Shown here: positions 39,516 to 49,215 of the stretch, piece after piece
How the letters are laid out: every line of letters begins with the position of its first letter
How positions within the stretch are numbered: the stretch's first letter is position 1
Assembly (NCBI RefSeq): GCF_002135315.1
Contig: NZ_NEGA01000002.1
Location: 1 to 64,000 of the forward strand
Reading direction: 5' to 3'
Source: Acinetobacter sp. ANC 3903
GTDB taxonomy: Bacteria; Pseudomonadota; Gammaproteobacteria; Pseudomonadales; Moraxellaceae
Length of the DNA stretch: 64,000 bases
The notes under the pieces: generated by a model
What the model was told of the DNA's origin: nothing
Database searches by the model: none
Seen by the model: only the letters and a program-made list of their open reading frames with translations
Program-made: the position numbers and the translations under genes

Positions 39516-41792
39516 TTAAGCTGGTTCAGCAGTTTGATCTTCAAAAACTTCAAGTTTAAGCCCTACTGCTTTACCATTTTCTTTCTTCACAGATACTGCG
39601 ACATTACCACCATGTTCTGCAAGCTCGCCAAATAGAATCATCTCGGCAAGTGGCTTCTTCAAGTGTTCCTGAATCAAACGTTGCATTGGACGAGCACCCA
39701 TCAAACGGTCATAGCCATTTTCAGCCATCCATTCACGTGCACTCTTATCCACTTCCAGAATCACTTTCTTCTCATCAAGCTGTGCTTGAAGTTCAGTCAG
39801 GAATTTATCAACCACATTTTCAATGACTGTCGTTGGCAATGCCTTGAATTGAATCACACCATCCAGACGGTTACGGAATTCTGGAGAGAATGCTTTTTTC
39901 ATAGCGTCCTGGTTATCATTGCTGTTGTCCTGCTCCCTAAAACCAATGCTGGCGCGTGAAATACTTTCAGCCCCAATATTGGTGGTAAGAACCAGAACCA
40001 CATTGCGGAAATCTGACTTGCGACCATTATTATCGGTCAATGCACCATGATCCATAATTTGCAATAACAAATTAAACACATCTGGATGCGCTTTTTCAAT
40101 TTCATCCAAAAGCAATACACAATGTGGATTCTTATGAATCGCATCTGTGAGTAGCCCGCCTTGATCAAAACCGACATATCCTGGAGGTGCACCAATTAAA
40201 CGGGAAACTGCATGACGTTCCATATATTCCGACATATCGAAACGAACCAGTTCCACACCCAACAGTTTTGCCAACTGCTTGGTGACTTCAGTTTTACCTA
40301 CACCTGTAGGACCTGCAAAAACAAAGCTACCCACCGGTTTATCCGGTGATTTTAGCCCTGCACGCGACAATTTAATTGCAGAGCCCAAGGCTTCAATTGC
40401 CTCATCCTGACCGAAGACCACACGTTTAAGATCACGTTCCAGATTTGAAAGCACTGTTTTGTCATCTTTCGATACGGTTTTCGGGGGAATACGCGCAATT
40501 TTGGAGATGATATCTTCAATGTTTTCAACCGTGATTAAAGTATCATCCTGCTCCGCTTTCAAACGACGTTGAGCACCTGCCTCATCAATTACATCAATTG
40601 CTTTATCTGGCAAGAAACGATCATTAATAAACTTGGCTGATAACTCCACCGCAGAAACCAAAGCTTTATCGTCATATTTCACGTGATGAAAATCTTCAAA
40701 CTTGGATTTTAAGCCACGTAAAATATCAATGGTTTCTGAAATAGAAGGTTCATTGACATCAATTTTCTGGAAACGACGCGACAAAGCATGATCTTTTTCA
40801 AATACTTGGCGATATTCCTGAAAAGTGGTTGAACCGATGCAGCGCAAGCTACCATTCGACAACGCCGGTTTAATTAAGTTTGATGCATCCATGGTGCTGC
40901 CCATACTTGAGCCTGCACCAATAATCATGTGAATTTCATCAATAAATAACACGGCTTCCGGTTTCTTTTTCAACGCATTCAACAATTGTTTCAAGCGTTT
41001 TTCAAAGTCACCGCGATATTTGGTTCCTGCAACCAAGGCACCAATATCCAGACTATACACTTCAGCATTGGCTAATGGTTTAGGCGCTTTACCATTTACA
41101 ATCAGCCAAGCCAGACCTTCTGCAATCGAGGTCTTACCCACACCCGGATCACCGACCAGCAAGGGATTGTTTTTACGTCGACGGCATAGAATTTGTGCGG
41201 TACGTTCAATTTCTTTTTCACGCCCGATCAAAGGATCGGTTTTCCCTTTTTGCGCTTCTGCATTCAAATTGGTGGTGTATAAATCCAGTGGACCTGCATT
41301 TGACGAACTTGATGTTTCTCCATCCAGCTCTTCCACTTCTTCTTCAGCAGGTACGTCTTCTTTACGGGTACCATGCGATAAATATTGAGTTAATGTTAAA
41401 CGATTAATCTGGTGACGTTTAAGTAAATAAACCGCAAAAGAATCCCGTTCAGAATACATTGCAACCAAAATGTCTGCACCTTCTACTGTACGATCACCGC
41501 CGCTGGATTGCACATGGAAAATTGCACGTTGCAGAATGCGATCAAAGCTTTCAGTCGGATGGGGTGCCTGATCACTATGTTCGGCCAGTTTAGGGGTGTG
41601 TTGTTCAACGTATTCTTCTAGCTCTTTACGGAGTACGATGATATCTGCTCCACACGCTTTTAGCGCATTTACAGCAGAGTCATTATCAAGTAAAGCCAAC
41701 AATAAATGTTCAACCGTGAGAAACTCATGTCTCTTTTGACGAGCCATGCTAACAGCCAAACGTAAAGATACTTCTAATTGACGACTGAGCAT
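39516..41792 (-). CDS. clpA: ATP-dependent Clp protease ATP-binding subunit ClpA
   Basis: ClpA is the AAA+ unfoldase that feeds substrates to ClpP. The 758-residue protein has the N-terminal Clp_N repeat domain (about 1-140), a first AAA module with Walker A GDPGVGKT and Walker B VLFIDEIH, then a second with GPTGVGKT and VLLLDEIEKAH, and the C-terminal ClpB D2-small domain. Length is normal. The clpS adaptor gene lies 9 bp upstream, the usual arrangement. clpP is not in the window. Confidence 0.98.
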   Translation of the reverse strand: MLSRQLEVSLRLAVSMARQKRHEFLTVEHLLLALLDNDSAVNALKACGADIIVLRKELEEYVEQHTPKLAEHSDQAPHPTESFDRILQRAIFHVQSSGGDRTVEGADILVAMYSERDSFAVYLLKRHQINRLTLTQYLSHGTRKEDVPAEEEVEELDGETSSSSNAGPLDLYTTNLNAEAQKGKTDPLIGREKEIERTAQILCRRRKNNPLLVGDPGVGKTSIAEGLAWLIVNGKAPKPLANAEVYSLDIGALVAGTKYRGDFEKRLKQLLNALKKKPEAVLFIDEIHMIIGAGSSMGSTMDASNLIKPALSNGSLRCIGSTTFQEYRQVFEKDHALSRRFQKIDVNEPSISETIDILRGLKSKFEDFHHVKYDDKALVSAVELSAKFINDRFLPDKAIDVIDEAGAQRRLKAEQDDTLITVENIEDIISKIARIPPKTVSKDDKTVLSNLERDLKRVVFGQDEAIEALGSAIKLSRAGLKSPDKPVGSFVFAGPTGVGKTEVTKQLAKLLGVELVRFDMSEYMERHAVSRLIGAPPGYVGFDQGGLLTDAIHKNPHCVLLLDEIEKAHPDVFNLLLQIMDHGALTDNNGRKSDFRNVVLVLTTNIGAESISRASIGFREQDNSNDNQDAMKKAFSPEFRNRLDGVIQFKALPTTVIENVVDKFLTELQAQLDEKKVILEVDKSAREWMAENGYDRLMGARPMQRLIQEHLKKPLAEMILFGELAEHGGNVAVSVKKENGKAVGLKLEVFEDQTAEPA

Positions 41793-41801
41793 GTAATCCC
41801 C

Positions 41802-42215
41802 TTAATCTTTTGGCTCAATCTGACAAAGTAATGGATGACCTTGAGACCGAGCATAATTATTGACTTGGTTCGCTTTCGTTTCCGCAATGTCTCGTGGATA
41901 AACGCCTGCAACACCTTTCCCTTCATAATGTACAGTTAGCATTACTTGTGTGGCTTGGTCAAGATTCAAAGCAAAGTATTGTTGTAAAATTTCAATTACA
42001 AAATCCATCGGGGTGTAATCGTCATTCATTAAAACAACAGCATACAAGGGTGGACGCTTTAACTCAGGAGGTGCTGTCTGGACAGCAATATCCCCTTCAG
42101 ATTCATCCTGCGAGTCATTTCCTAAGCGTGGACTAATATGCCAATCGACATATCCTGATTGATGAAAAGAATTTTTGATGGTATTTAAACAATTTTGACG
42201 CTTATTCATTCGCAT
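41802..42215 (-). CDS. clpS: ATP-dependent Clp protease adaptor protein ClpS
   Basis: ClpS delivers N-end-rule substrates to ClpA. The 137-residue protein has the N-degron-binding core [24 protein letters not shown] (about 60-85) and the rest of the conserved domain, [33 protein letters not shown]. The N-terminal extension of about 55 residues is longer than in E. coli. Its start (ATG at 42215 or 42209) has no strong ribosome-binding site. A DUF6776 gene ends 18 bp upstream. Confidence 0.95.
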   Translation of the reverse strand: MRMNKRQNCLNTIKNSFHQSGYVDWHISPRLGNDSQDESEGDIAVQTAPPELKRPPLYAVVLMNDDYTPMDFVIEILQQYFALNLDQATQVMLTVHYEGKGVAGVYPRDIAETKANQVNNYARSQGHPLLCQIEPKD

Positions 42216-42233
42216 AGGATTTTTAATTCACAT

Positions 42234-42989
42234 TTATTGCGCATTTGCTTCTGCTTGAGGGATTTCAGAAATAAATGCCGATTGACTCTCTACAGGTTTA
42301 CCACGGCCCCAACTAAAACGCTTAATTACCGGTGTGCTTGTAGCGCCAGTTAAACGAACTTCAATAAATTGTGGTGTAAAGCCTTTAGGCATGGTCCAAC
42401 GTCCAGTTAAACGTTCATAATCTTCAAAATTAAAGTTCTTGTCTTCCATAGGAACAACTAAAACTTCAATACCTTGAATTAAACGCAACTCTACAGTTCC
42501 GGAAATACCACGTTTATTTGGACTGATTTGCACCAGATCAAGTTGATATTCATAAGCATTTTCAGGTAAGGGTTTAATACCGATATTCTGTATGGTCAGG
42601 CTTAAACCACCGCGCTGACGCAATACTTCACGGTAAATTGCACTTAAACCTTCAGACTGGGTTTTATCTTCCCGTGCCTGATTTAATGCAGTAAATAAAT
42701 CATTTGAATTACTGACTGCAACATCACGTTCCTGCACAGCTAGATTCAAGTTCTTATTCAGTGTTTGCAAACTCGTCTTTTGCTTTTGCACAACTTCTAC
42801 TAGTTGTTCTGCATCCGCTTCATAGCCTACCACAGTCAAACCTTGCCGATGTCCAACTGAATAGCCCAGCAAACCACTTCCCAGAACAAGAATGGTAGCA
42901 CTAATTCCTAGCGGTAAATTGCCTTTTAAAAAAGGCTTTTTACTGAGCAAAGACAGTTGTGATGGAGTATTTGAGTCAGAATTCGGCAT
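42234..42989 (-). CDS. DUF6776 family membrane-anchored protein
   Basis: The 251-residue protein has a short cytoplasmic N-terminus, one transmembrane helix (about 29-48, LGISATILVLGSGLLGYSVG), then a long coiled coil (about 60-110) and a C-terminal beta-rich domain. It matches the pattern I know as DUF6776. The ATG at 42989 has AAGAG six bases upstream; an ATG at 42995 is nearer but poorer. It lies 18 bp before clpS, so it may share its transcript. Function unknown. Confidence 0.8.
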   Translation of the reverse strand: MPNSDSNTPSQLSLLSKKPFLKGNLPLGISATILVLGSGLLGYSVGHRQGLTVVGYEADAEQLVEVVQKQKTSLQTLNKNLNLAVQERDVAVSNSNDLFTALNQAREDKTQSEGLSAIYREVLRQRGGLSLTIQNIGIKPLPENAYEYQLDLVQISPNKRGISGTVELRLIQGIEVLVVPMEDKNFNFEDYERLTGRWTMPKGFTPQFIEVRLTGATSTPVIKRFSWGRGKPVESQSAFISEIPQAEANAQ

Positions 42990-43018
42990 CGTCATCTCTT
43001 ATTTTGATTCATTCAAAA

Positions 43019-43048
43019 CACACATTTAAATCCAAATCCAAATGTGTG
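43019..43048 (-). terminator. terminator of argC
   Basis: CACACATTT pairs with AAATGTGTG around a 12-nt loop, and TTTTGAATG follows on the minus strand. Confidence 0.8.
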
Positions 43049-43067
43049 TGAAGCTGAAAAACGTTTT

Positions 43068-44117
43068 TTATGGTAATAAACCAATTCCTGCAAGACCTGC
43101 ATTCTCAGCAAAGCCAAACATCAGGTTCATATTTTGTACTGCTTGTCCTGCTGCACCTTTCACCAGATTATCCTGTACAGATAACACAATCAGCTTTTTC
43201 GGTTGCGGTTTATATAGCGCAATACGAAGCTGGTTTGCACCACGCACAGAACGTGTTTCTGGCGAGCTGTTGGCTGGCATTACATCTACAAACTGTTCAT
43301 TGGCATAGAATTGTTCATACAAGCTTTGCAAATCAGCCGCATCACCTGCATCAGTCAAATCGACATAGATGGTACTCAGCATACCGCGGATCATAGGAAC
43401 TAAATGAGGTACAAATAAAATGTGATTAAACACATCTTTAAGACCGGAAATATTTTCCAATGCTTCCACAATTTCAGGATGATGACGGTGACCTGCCACG
43501 CCATAAGCCTTAAAGTTGTCAGCATTTTCAGAATAAATCATGCCGAGGCTTGCTTTACGACCTGCACCGGAAACACCCGATTTAGCATCAATAATAATGC
43601 TTTCCGGTTTAACCAAGGCTTCAGCCTGTTTGAATAATGGAGCAAGACCAAGTTGCACAGTAGTTGGATAGCAACCCGGGTTACCAATCACATTGGCATT
43701 TTTAATTTTGTCACGGTTCAGTTCTGACAAGCCGTAAACTGAATCTTTTAAAATATCTGGGCAGGCATGTTCAAGACCATACCACTTTTCAAACTGTTCT
43801 AAATTTTGCAAACGGAAATCTGCCGCCAAGTCGATTACTTTAGTATTGGCTGCAACAAGTTCTGCCGCATGTTTCATTGCCACACCATGAGGCGTTGCAA
43901 AGAACACCACATCGCATTTTTTCAGTTCATCAATGTTTAAATCTGAATATTGAAGATCGGTATGACCACGCAAGCTTGGGAACATGTCATCTACACGGCG
44001 ACAATTTTCGGTACGTGATGTCAGTACATTAACCTGCACATTTGGGTGTCGTAGTAAAAGACGCAACAATTCAACGCCTGTATAACCTGTACCACCGACA
44101 ATACCAACAGTAATCAC
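43068..44117 (-). CDS. argC: N-acetyl-gamma-glutamyl-phosphate reductase
   Basis: ArgC reduces N-acetyl-glutamyl phosphate to the semialdehyde with NADPH in arginine synthesis. The 349-residue protein has the nucleotide-binding [21 protein letters not shown] at the start, the catalytic Cys in [18 protein letters not shown], and [12 protein letters not shown] plus [12 protein letters not shown] further on. A GTG at 44117 with GAGG eight bases upstream is chosen; a GTG at 44123 is in frame. This is the short argC type. Confidence 0.95.
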   Translation of the reverse strand: MITVGIVGGTGYTGVELLRLLLRHPNVQVNVLTSRTENCRRVDDMFPSLRGHTDLQYSDLNIDELKKCDVVFFATPHGVAMKHAAELVAANTKVIDLAADFRLQNLEQFEKWYGLEHACPDILKDSVYGLSELNRDKIKNANVIGNPGCYPTTVQLGLAPLFKQAEALVKPESIIIDAKSGVSGAGRKASLGMIYSENADNFKAYGVAGHRHHPEIVEALENISGLKDVFNHILFVPHLVPMIRGMLSTIYVDLTDAGDAADLQSLYEQFYANEQFVDVMPANSSPETRSVRGANQLRIALYKPQPKKLIVLSVQDNLVKGAAGQAVQNMNLMFGFAENAGLAGIGLLP

Positions 44118-44308
44118 GATCACTACCTCAAATCTAAAGTTTTCATTTCGTAACTGCGTAGTATGACAGGAAGTTTTGGTTTTCTAAACTGTTTTACTTG
44201 GGTTTATTGCAATTCGAATATTTTTATCAGGTTAAAAGAAAACATAATTTCAAAAAAGATTAGACGTAGGTAGTGTGAAGGGTTAAATATTCTATATACC
44301 TGTCAATA

Positions 44309-45055
44309 TCACTGTTTCATACTGATTTCTAGAGATAATTTTTGGCCTTTTCTCAGAATTTCAAACTTGACCGTATTTGCTTTTAAATAATTTGAACTTT
44401 CAACAAAAGCACTCACATCTTTGATATTTTCATCATTCATTTTTAAAATTATATCTTGTGGCATTATAACATTTTCTGCTGGAGAATCCCGCTTAACCAC
44501 TTTAGCAATGACGCCTGATTGAATACTGTTATAAATTTTATCTCTTTCCGACAAATCAGCAGGGTAAATGCCAGTTATTGAATTAAATTTATAAAAATAA
44601 ATTACCCTAAACTGATCATGTAAAGCTGCATACCGGACTGGCCTACTTTCTATCGCTCCTACCGGTATATTATTTAAATTATTCACGTCATTTTTATTTC
44701 TGTCATTGCCTGAAATTCTCGCAGCTTCTGGCTCACGCATCCGAGTTTCATAAATGACCTTATTTCCTTGATATTCACTGCTAAAAACAGCAATGGGCGA
44801 ACCATGAAGCAACGCTTTTTCTCGAATATCTCTCATGCTTCTGTTATAGGAATAATTGACAAACTTTTCTGTAGATATGGGCACATATCCATCTTGCAGC
44901 ATTTCAAGTTTCTTTTCTTCTAAATCATCTACTTTAAAAATTTCTGGATTTAACCTTTGTACATTTTTTCCACTGTAACCCTCCGCACGAACTATATTAC
45001 CGCTGCAAACCAGCATCAAAACACCGCAGAATCCTAATAGCTTCATCATTTTCAT
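44309..45055 (-). CDS. secreted PDZ-domain protein of unknown function
   Basis: The 248-residue protein has a signal peptide (about 1-24, ending IVRA/EGYSG). A middle region of no known fold is followed by a C-terminal PDZ-like domain (about 170-245): GVIAKVVKRDSPAENVIMPQDIILKMNDENIKDVSAF. There is no protease domain, so it is an adaptor or binding protein rather than a DegP-type enzyme. It has no operon partner. It is noticeably AT-rich and Asn/Lys-rich compared with its neighbours, which might indicate transfer. Confidence 0.72.
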   Translation of the reverse strand: MKMMKLLGFCGVLMLVCSGNIVRAEGYSGKNVQRLNPEIFKVDDLEEKKLEMLQDGYVPISTEKFVNYSYNRSMRDIREKALLHGSPIAVFSSEYQGNKVIYETRMREPEAARISGNDRNKNDVNNLNNIPVGAIESRPVRYAALHDQFRVIYFYKFNSITGIYPADLSERDKIYNSIQSGVIAKVVKRDSPAENVIMPQDIILKMNDENIKDVSAFVESSNYLKANTVKFEILRKGQKLSLEISMKQ

Positions 45056-45132
45056 TTTCTCTCTTATATTTTTAATTTTGTATTTAACCTAAATATATAA
45101 ATGAAAAATCCTTATTTATTCAATCATTATTA

Positions 45133-45153
45133 AATAAAAAGGCACTTTTTATT
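45133..45153 (-). terminator. hairpin downstream of the YgjP-type gene
   Basis: AATAAAAAG and CTTTTTATT are exact complements around a 3-nt loop. The stem is AT-rich and weak, but the U-run and the position 40 bp past the stop make a terminator likely. Confidence 0.45.
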
Positions 45154-45193
45154 CCAAAGCAACTATGGTGCATAAATACTTAAATTTTAGTTT

Positions 45194-45871
45194 CTATACA
45201 CTCCACCACCAAGGCATTGGCGTTGTTTTCAGCATTTTCCGATGTTGCTGGAAATTGACATCGTTTTTTTGCACTTCTGCCCAAAACCTTGAACTATGAT
45301 CAAAATGCTTGGTATGCGCCAACTCATGCACGCAAACATAGCGTGTAATCTCTTTCGGAAACAGCACCAAACCACTATTCAGCATAATGTCATGTCTGGC
45401 AGAACAACTGCCCCAGCGAGTCTTGGGCTGGCGAATCGCACATTTACCAAAACTCAGATTACATGCTTGGCCAGTCTGATCTAAATAAACAGGTAAGTGA
45501 TGTTTAGCATAAGCAATCACAAAATTTTTTAGATATTGTTCAGGCTGACGATCACTAATCAAAAGTTGTAAGTTTTCATCATCAAAAATAAATGACTGCT
45601 TTTGAGTTCGATAAATAATCTGTAAAGGTTGATCCAAATTAAAAAGCTTCAATTCGGTGGGTAAGCTTTTATCAATCTGCTCTGCTGTTACCTGCTGTTT
45701 CTGCCATGTTTCAATCATCCATTGTTCTAATTGTTTTAAGAAGTCTTGAACTTGGCGCTGTGTGCAAAACTGCGGCACAGTTAATTTAATTTGAGTCGGC
45801 TCTACGCGCAGTCTCAAGCGTGTTGCGCGTAATTTTCGAGTGATTTGAATTTCTGGGAGGTTTGTGGTCAT
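45194..45871 (-). CDS. YgjP-like (DUF45) metallopeptidase-domain protein
   Basis: This 225-residue protein has the M48-related YgjP pattern: an N-terminal beta region, WGSCSARHDIMLNSGLVLFP (WGSC at 153-156) and the zinc motif HELAH (H182, E183, H186) with a further His (H192) in HFDHSSRFW. Members are presumed zinc metallopeptidases; no substrate is known for this branch. A palindromic repeat element separates it from rpiA upstream. Confidence 0.88.
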   Translation of the reverse strand: MTTNLPEIQITRKLRATRLRLRVEPTQIKLTVPQFCTQRQVQDFLKQLEQWMIETWQKQQVTAEQIDKSLPTELKLFNLDQPLQIIYRTQKQSFIFDDENLQLLISDRQPEQYLKNFVIAYAKHHLPVYLDQTGQACNLSFGKCAIRQPKTRWGSCSARHDIMLNSGLVLFPKEITRYVCVHELAHTKHFDHSSRFWAEVQKNDVNFQQHRKMLKTTPMPWWWSV

Positions 45872-45891
45872 TTTTTATTAGTTTTTGAATT

Positions 45892-45992
45892 TAAATCCCC
45901 CTCGATCCCCCTTTAATAAAGGGGGAAGCTCCATTGCAATTCAATGAACGGAGCAAAAGCCCCTCTTAGAAAAAGAGGGGTTTGGGGGAGAT
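45892..45992. repeat. palindromic intergenic repeat, well-conserved copy
   Basis: Nested dyads: TCCCCCTTTAATAAAGGGGGA; GCTCCATTG...CAATGAACGGAGC around an ATTGCAATTCAAT core; CCCCTCTTAGAAAAAGAGGGG; all flanked by AATCCCCCTC on the left and TTTGGGGGAG on the right, which pair. I recall such AAATCCCCCTC elements as scattered between genes in Acinetobacter. A decayed copy is at 9536-9622. Confidence 0.8.
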
Positions 45993-46002
45993 TACAAATA
46001 GA

Positions 46003-46674
46003 TTAAACCGCTGTACGCTCTTCAATACCATGATCAGTTGCAACTACAGCGATATCCGCTTTATTAATCGCGAAGATACCGTTACACACTACACCCGGAA
46101 TGTTATTCAGGGTTTTTTCAAGTTCCAGCGCATTTAAGATATTCAGGTTATGCACATCTAAAATTACATTGCCGTTATCTGTTACTACGCCTTCACGGTA
46201 AACAGGATCACCACCTAAAGAAACAATTTTACGTGCCACAGCAGAACGTGCCATTGGAATCACTTCTACAGGCAGTGGGAAATCACGCCCCAATTGTTGC
46301 ACCCATTTAGAATCATCCACGATACACACGAATTTTTTCGCAATTGAAGCGACAATTTTTTCACGAGTCAGTGCAGCACCACCACCTTTAATCATGTGCA
46401 TATGACGGTCAATTTCGTCCGCGCCATCGACATAAGCATCCAAACCGCCTACAGAGTTCATGTCGACCACTTCAATGCCTAATTTTTTCAGACGCTGGGC
46501 AGTGGCTTCAGAACTGGCAACTGCAGCTTCCAGTTGCAATTCTGGCAATAATTCAATGAGGAAGTTCACTGTACTTCCTGTACCTACCCCCAAAATACCG
46601 CCTTTAGGCAAGTGTTTTAAAGCAGCTTTTGCAGCAGCTTGTTTCTTTTCATCTTGGGTAGCATACAGACTCAT
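46003..46674 (-). CDS. rpiA: ribose-5-phosphate isomerase A
   Basis: RpiA interconverts ribose 5-phosphate and ribulose 5-phosphate. The 223-residue protein has [19 protein letters not shown] (about 29-47), [29 protein letters not shown] (about 82-110) and the catalytic region after it. The ATG at 46674 ([11 protein letters not shown]) is chosen; a TTG at 46686 is in frame. ilvA starts 107 bp away in the opposite direction. Confidence 0.95.
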   Translation of the reverse strand: MSLYATQDEKKQAAAKAALKHLPKGGILGVGTGSTVNFLIELLPELQLEAAVASSEATAQRLKKLGIEVVDMNSVGGLDAYVDGADEIDRHMHMIKGGGAALTREKIVASIAKKFVCIVDDSKWVQQLGRDFPLPVEVIPMARSAVARKIVSLGGDPVYREGVVTDNGNVILDVHNLNILNALELEKTLNNIPGVVCNGIFAINKADIAVVATDHGIEERTAV

Positions 46675-46781
46675 AACTTGGCTCAACTATTTTTTGACAT
46701 TTGTTGCTGATTAAACAGCCCAAATGTACAGGGGTTTGTTACAATAAAGGCCTATTTTAAACTGTTAGATGGAAAATTAAC

Positions 46782-48320
46782 ATGCTGTCTCGTTTGGTTC
46801 GACAAATATTACAGGCAACGGTGTATGACGTTGCAATCGAAACCCCACTCGAAGCAGCGCCACGAATTAGTGAAAAACTAAATAATAACATTCGCTTTAA
46901 ACGCGAAGATCTACAACCTGTCTTTTCCTTCAAGCTACGCGGTGCCTATAACCGTATTAGTCAATTACCGAAATCTCAGTTGCAACGTGGCGTTATTACG
47001 GCTTCAGCGGGTAACCATGCACAAGGCGTGGCTCTATCTGGTAAAAAACTGGGAATTCGCGCCATTATTGTGATGCCGAAAACTACACCAGACATTAAGG
47101 TTCAGGCTGTAAAACGTCTAGGCGGTGAAGTGGTATTACACGGCGACTCTTTTGACGTTGCCAATAAATATGCCATTCAGTGTGCGCAAGATGAAGGCAT
47201 GACTTTTATTCCGCCATACGATGATGAACTGGTGATGGCCGGTCAAGGCACCATAGCCAATGAAATTTTGCGTCAATGGCGTGATGTGGAGTATGTATTC
47301 GTTGCTGTAGGCGGTGGCGGTTTAATTGCTGGGGTTGCTGCTTATCTGGGTGATGTTGCTCCACATGTGAAAGTCATTCCTGTGGAATATGATGAATCTG
47401 CTTGTTTGAAAGCTGCTTTTGAAGCCAATGAACGTGTAATTTTACCTTCTGTCGGTTTATTTGCTGATGGTACTGCAGTCGCTCAAATAGGCGCAAAACC
47501 GTTTGAAGTGATCCAATTACAAAAATCGGATAACTCCGGCCCAATTGTTGAGCGTGACGTAGTCTTGGTCAATACAGACGAAATCTGTGCTGCGATTAAA
47601 GATACCTATGACGAATGCCGCAGCATTGTTGAGCCTTCCGGTGCCATGGCACTTGCAGGAATCAAGAAATATGTTGCTGAACATGGCTTAGAAAATAAAA
47701 ACATGGTGTCGATTGTTTGTGGTGCCAACATGAACTTTGACCGCCTGCGTTATATTGCTGAACGTACAGAACTGGGTGAACGTAAAGAAGCCATTTTTGC
47801 AGTCACCATTCCAGAAGAAAAAGGTTCATTCCTGAACTTCTGCCGCGCCCTGCAAGGCCGTAACATTACCGAATTTAACTACCGTGCCAGCACTTCTAGT
47901 GCCGCACAAGTTTTTGTTGGCATCAGCTTGAAAGGCGGTGAAAAAGAACGTCATGACATTTATGAAACCTTAAAAATTCAGTATGACGTAGATGACTTGT
48001 CTGATGATGAAGTTGCAAAACTGCATATTCGTTATCTGGTCGGTGGTCATGCGGACATTGAAAATGAACGCCTGTTCCGCGTGGAATTCCCGGAACGTCC
48101 AGGTGCGTTGCTAACCTTCCTGGAACGTTTAGGACCAACGCATAACATTACCCTATTCCATTACCGTAACCATGGTGCAGCTGAAGGTCGTGTTCTGGTT
48201 GGCTTGGAAGCAAGCGACGCGAAACAGAATCCGGATGGTTTAATTGAAACATTGGAAAGTATTACTTATCCATATGCGGAAATTACCAATAACCTGGGTT
48301 ATCAGCGCTTCTTAAAGTAA
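46782..48320 (+). CDS. ilvA: threonine ammonia-lyase, biosynthetic
   Basis: IlvA deaminates threonine to 2-oxobutyrate, the first step to isoleucine. The 512-residue protein has the PLP lysine in FSFKLRGAYNR (K51), the phosphate-binding VGGGGLIAGVAAYL and SAGNHAQGVALS, and two C-terminal ACT-like regulatory domains (about 330-415 and 425-510), which give isoleucine feedback control in the long biosynthetic form. The strand is opposite to rpiA. A terminator follows. Confidence 0.96.
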   Translation: MLSRLVRQILQATVYDVAIETPLEAAPRISEKLNNNIRFKREDLQPVFSFKLRGAYNRISQLPKSQLQRGVITASAGNHAQGVALSGKKLGIRAIIVMPKTTPDIKVQAVKRLGGEVVLHGDSFDVANKYAIQCAQDEGMTFIPPYDDELVMAGQGTIANEILRQWRDVEYVFVAVGGGGLIAGVAAYLGDVAPHVKVIPVEYDESACLKAAFEANERVILPSVGLFADGTAVAQIGAKPFEVIQLQKSDNSGPIVERDVVLVNTDEICAAIKDTYDECRSIVEPSGAMALAGIKKYVAEHGLENKNMVSIVCGANMNFDRLRYIAERTELGERKEAIFAVTIPEEKGSFLNFCRALQGRNITEFNYRASTSSAAQVFVGISLKGGEKERHDIYETLKIQYDVDDLSDDEVAKLHIRYLVGGHADIENERLFRVEFPERPGALLTFLERLGPTHNITLFHYRNHGAAEGRVLVGLEASDAKQNPDGLIETLESITYPYAEITNNLGYQRFLK

Positions 48321-48337
48321 GCGATTTAAAAGCCATT

Positions 48338-48366
48338 AAAAAAGAGCCAGCCATTGGCTCTTTTTT
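48338..48366 (+). terminator. terminator of ilvA, bidirectional
   Basis: AAAAAAGAGCCA and TGGCTCTTTTTT around a 5-nt loop. It lies between the converging ilvA and the hypothetical gene, with a T tail on both strands. Confidence 0.92.
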
Positions 48367-48369
48367 ATT

Positions 48370-48921
48370 TTAGGTCGATCTTAAACAGTCTAGTTTTATA
48401 TAGTGCTCTATACAAATCCCTTCGTGCTTAAATTGTTTCGAGAAAGATTTACAGAATTTATGGATTTTGACATCCTGATCAGGCACTGCCATCCAATATG
48501 CTTTTTCTGCATAAATAATTAATAATTCAAAATTTTGAGATTTTAGAAGATTATAAATTTCTTCGAAAACGATATCAAAAGCATGCGCGTCTACATTGTA
48601 ATATTTCCCAATCACGTCTTTATGCTTTTCATAATGCTGATATAAAGGGGTAACTCTTTCACGAATTTTCTGCTGGGTTAAACCAATATCAAGGTTGATG
48701 TGCTGTATAACAGCGCAGTGCTCCAAGCTGTTTTCATAAGGGTTTTCAACATCAACTGGCATTAAATAGGCACAATTTTGTTTATTCACTTTTTCAGCTT
48801 TCACCCATGCCAGAAAATCCTGAAAAATATCTCTATGCTTCTTCTTCGGCATTTCCTGTTGTTTCAGCACAGGGAACCATTCCTGTAATAATCTAAAAAT
48901 CTTTTTATCATCCATTTTCAT
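48370..48921 (-). CDS. protein of unknown function
   Basis: The 183-residue cytoplasmic protein is mostly helical with alternating charged and aromatic residues (FRLLQEWFPVLKQQEMPKKKHRDIFQDFLAWVKAE). It contains an ALDIV-like stretch (HAFDIVFEEIYNLLKSQNFELLIIYAEKAYWMAVPDQD). No signal peptide, transmembrane helix or known motif is seen. It is single, convergent to ilvA, and a bit more Lys-rich and AT-rich than its neighbours. Possibly an accessory gene, but evidence is thin. Confidence 0.7.
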   Translation of the reverse strand: MKMDDKKIFRLLQEWFPVLKQQEMPKKKHRDIFQDFLAWVKAEKVNKQNCAYLMPVDVENPYENSLEHCAVIQHINLDIGLTQQKIRERVTPLYQHYEKHKDVIGKYYNVDAHAFDIVFEEIYNLLKSQNFELLIIYAEKAYWMAVPDQDVKIHKFCKSFSKQFKHEGICIEHYIKLDCLRST

Positions 48922-49215
48922 TCACTATAAAAATAGAGTTTTAGAAATAAATCATATCCAGATTTTTTGAACGTTTTATGACATGCTGCAATCAACATGA
49001 CTCTATCTAGCAGATACCCTTCACAATTCACTCATCTTTAAAATTATGGATAAACGTCTTGTAGTTATGCGAGTAAACAGTTTTAGAAATAAGCCTTTGT
49101 TATTAATAATTTTGTAAGCCTGATAGCCGAATGAAACATAACATTATAAAATCAGCCTATAGTGATATATAGCTCATGAATCAAAAACACATAACATGGA
49201 TAAGGAATACTTTGC
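48922..49215. other. AT-rich gene-free region before the potassium uptake genes
   Basis: About 290 bp without a gene. AGTTTTAGAAATAA occurs twice (48937-48950 and 49079-49092). Otherwise I see only AT-rich DNA that must hold the promoter of the Ktr-type operon. Confidence 0.4.

Noticed and set aside
44309..45193. A horizontally acquired island around the PDZ protein gene
   Set aside because: One gene with somewhat lower GC is not enough; no integrase, tRNA or direct repeats flank it.
49081..49215. The repeated AGTTTTAGAAATAA before the potassium genes as a regulatory site
   Set aside because: Two copies of a 14-mer of low complexity 142 bp apart in AT-rich DNA can arise by chance.
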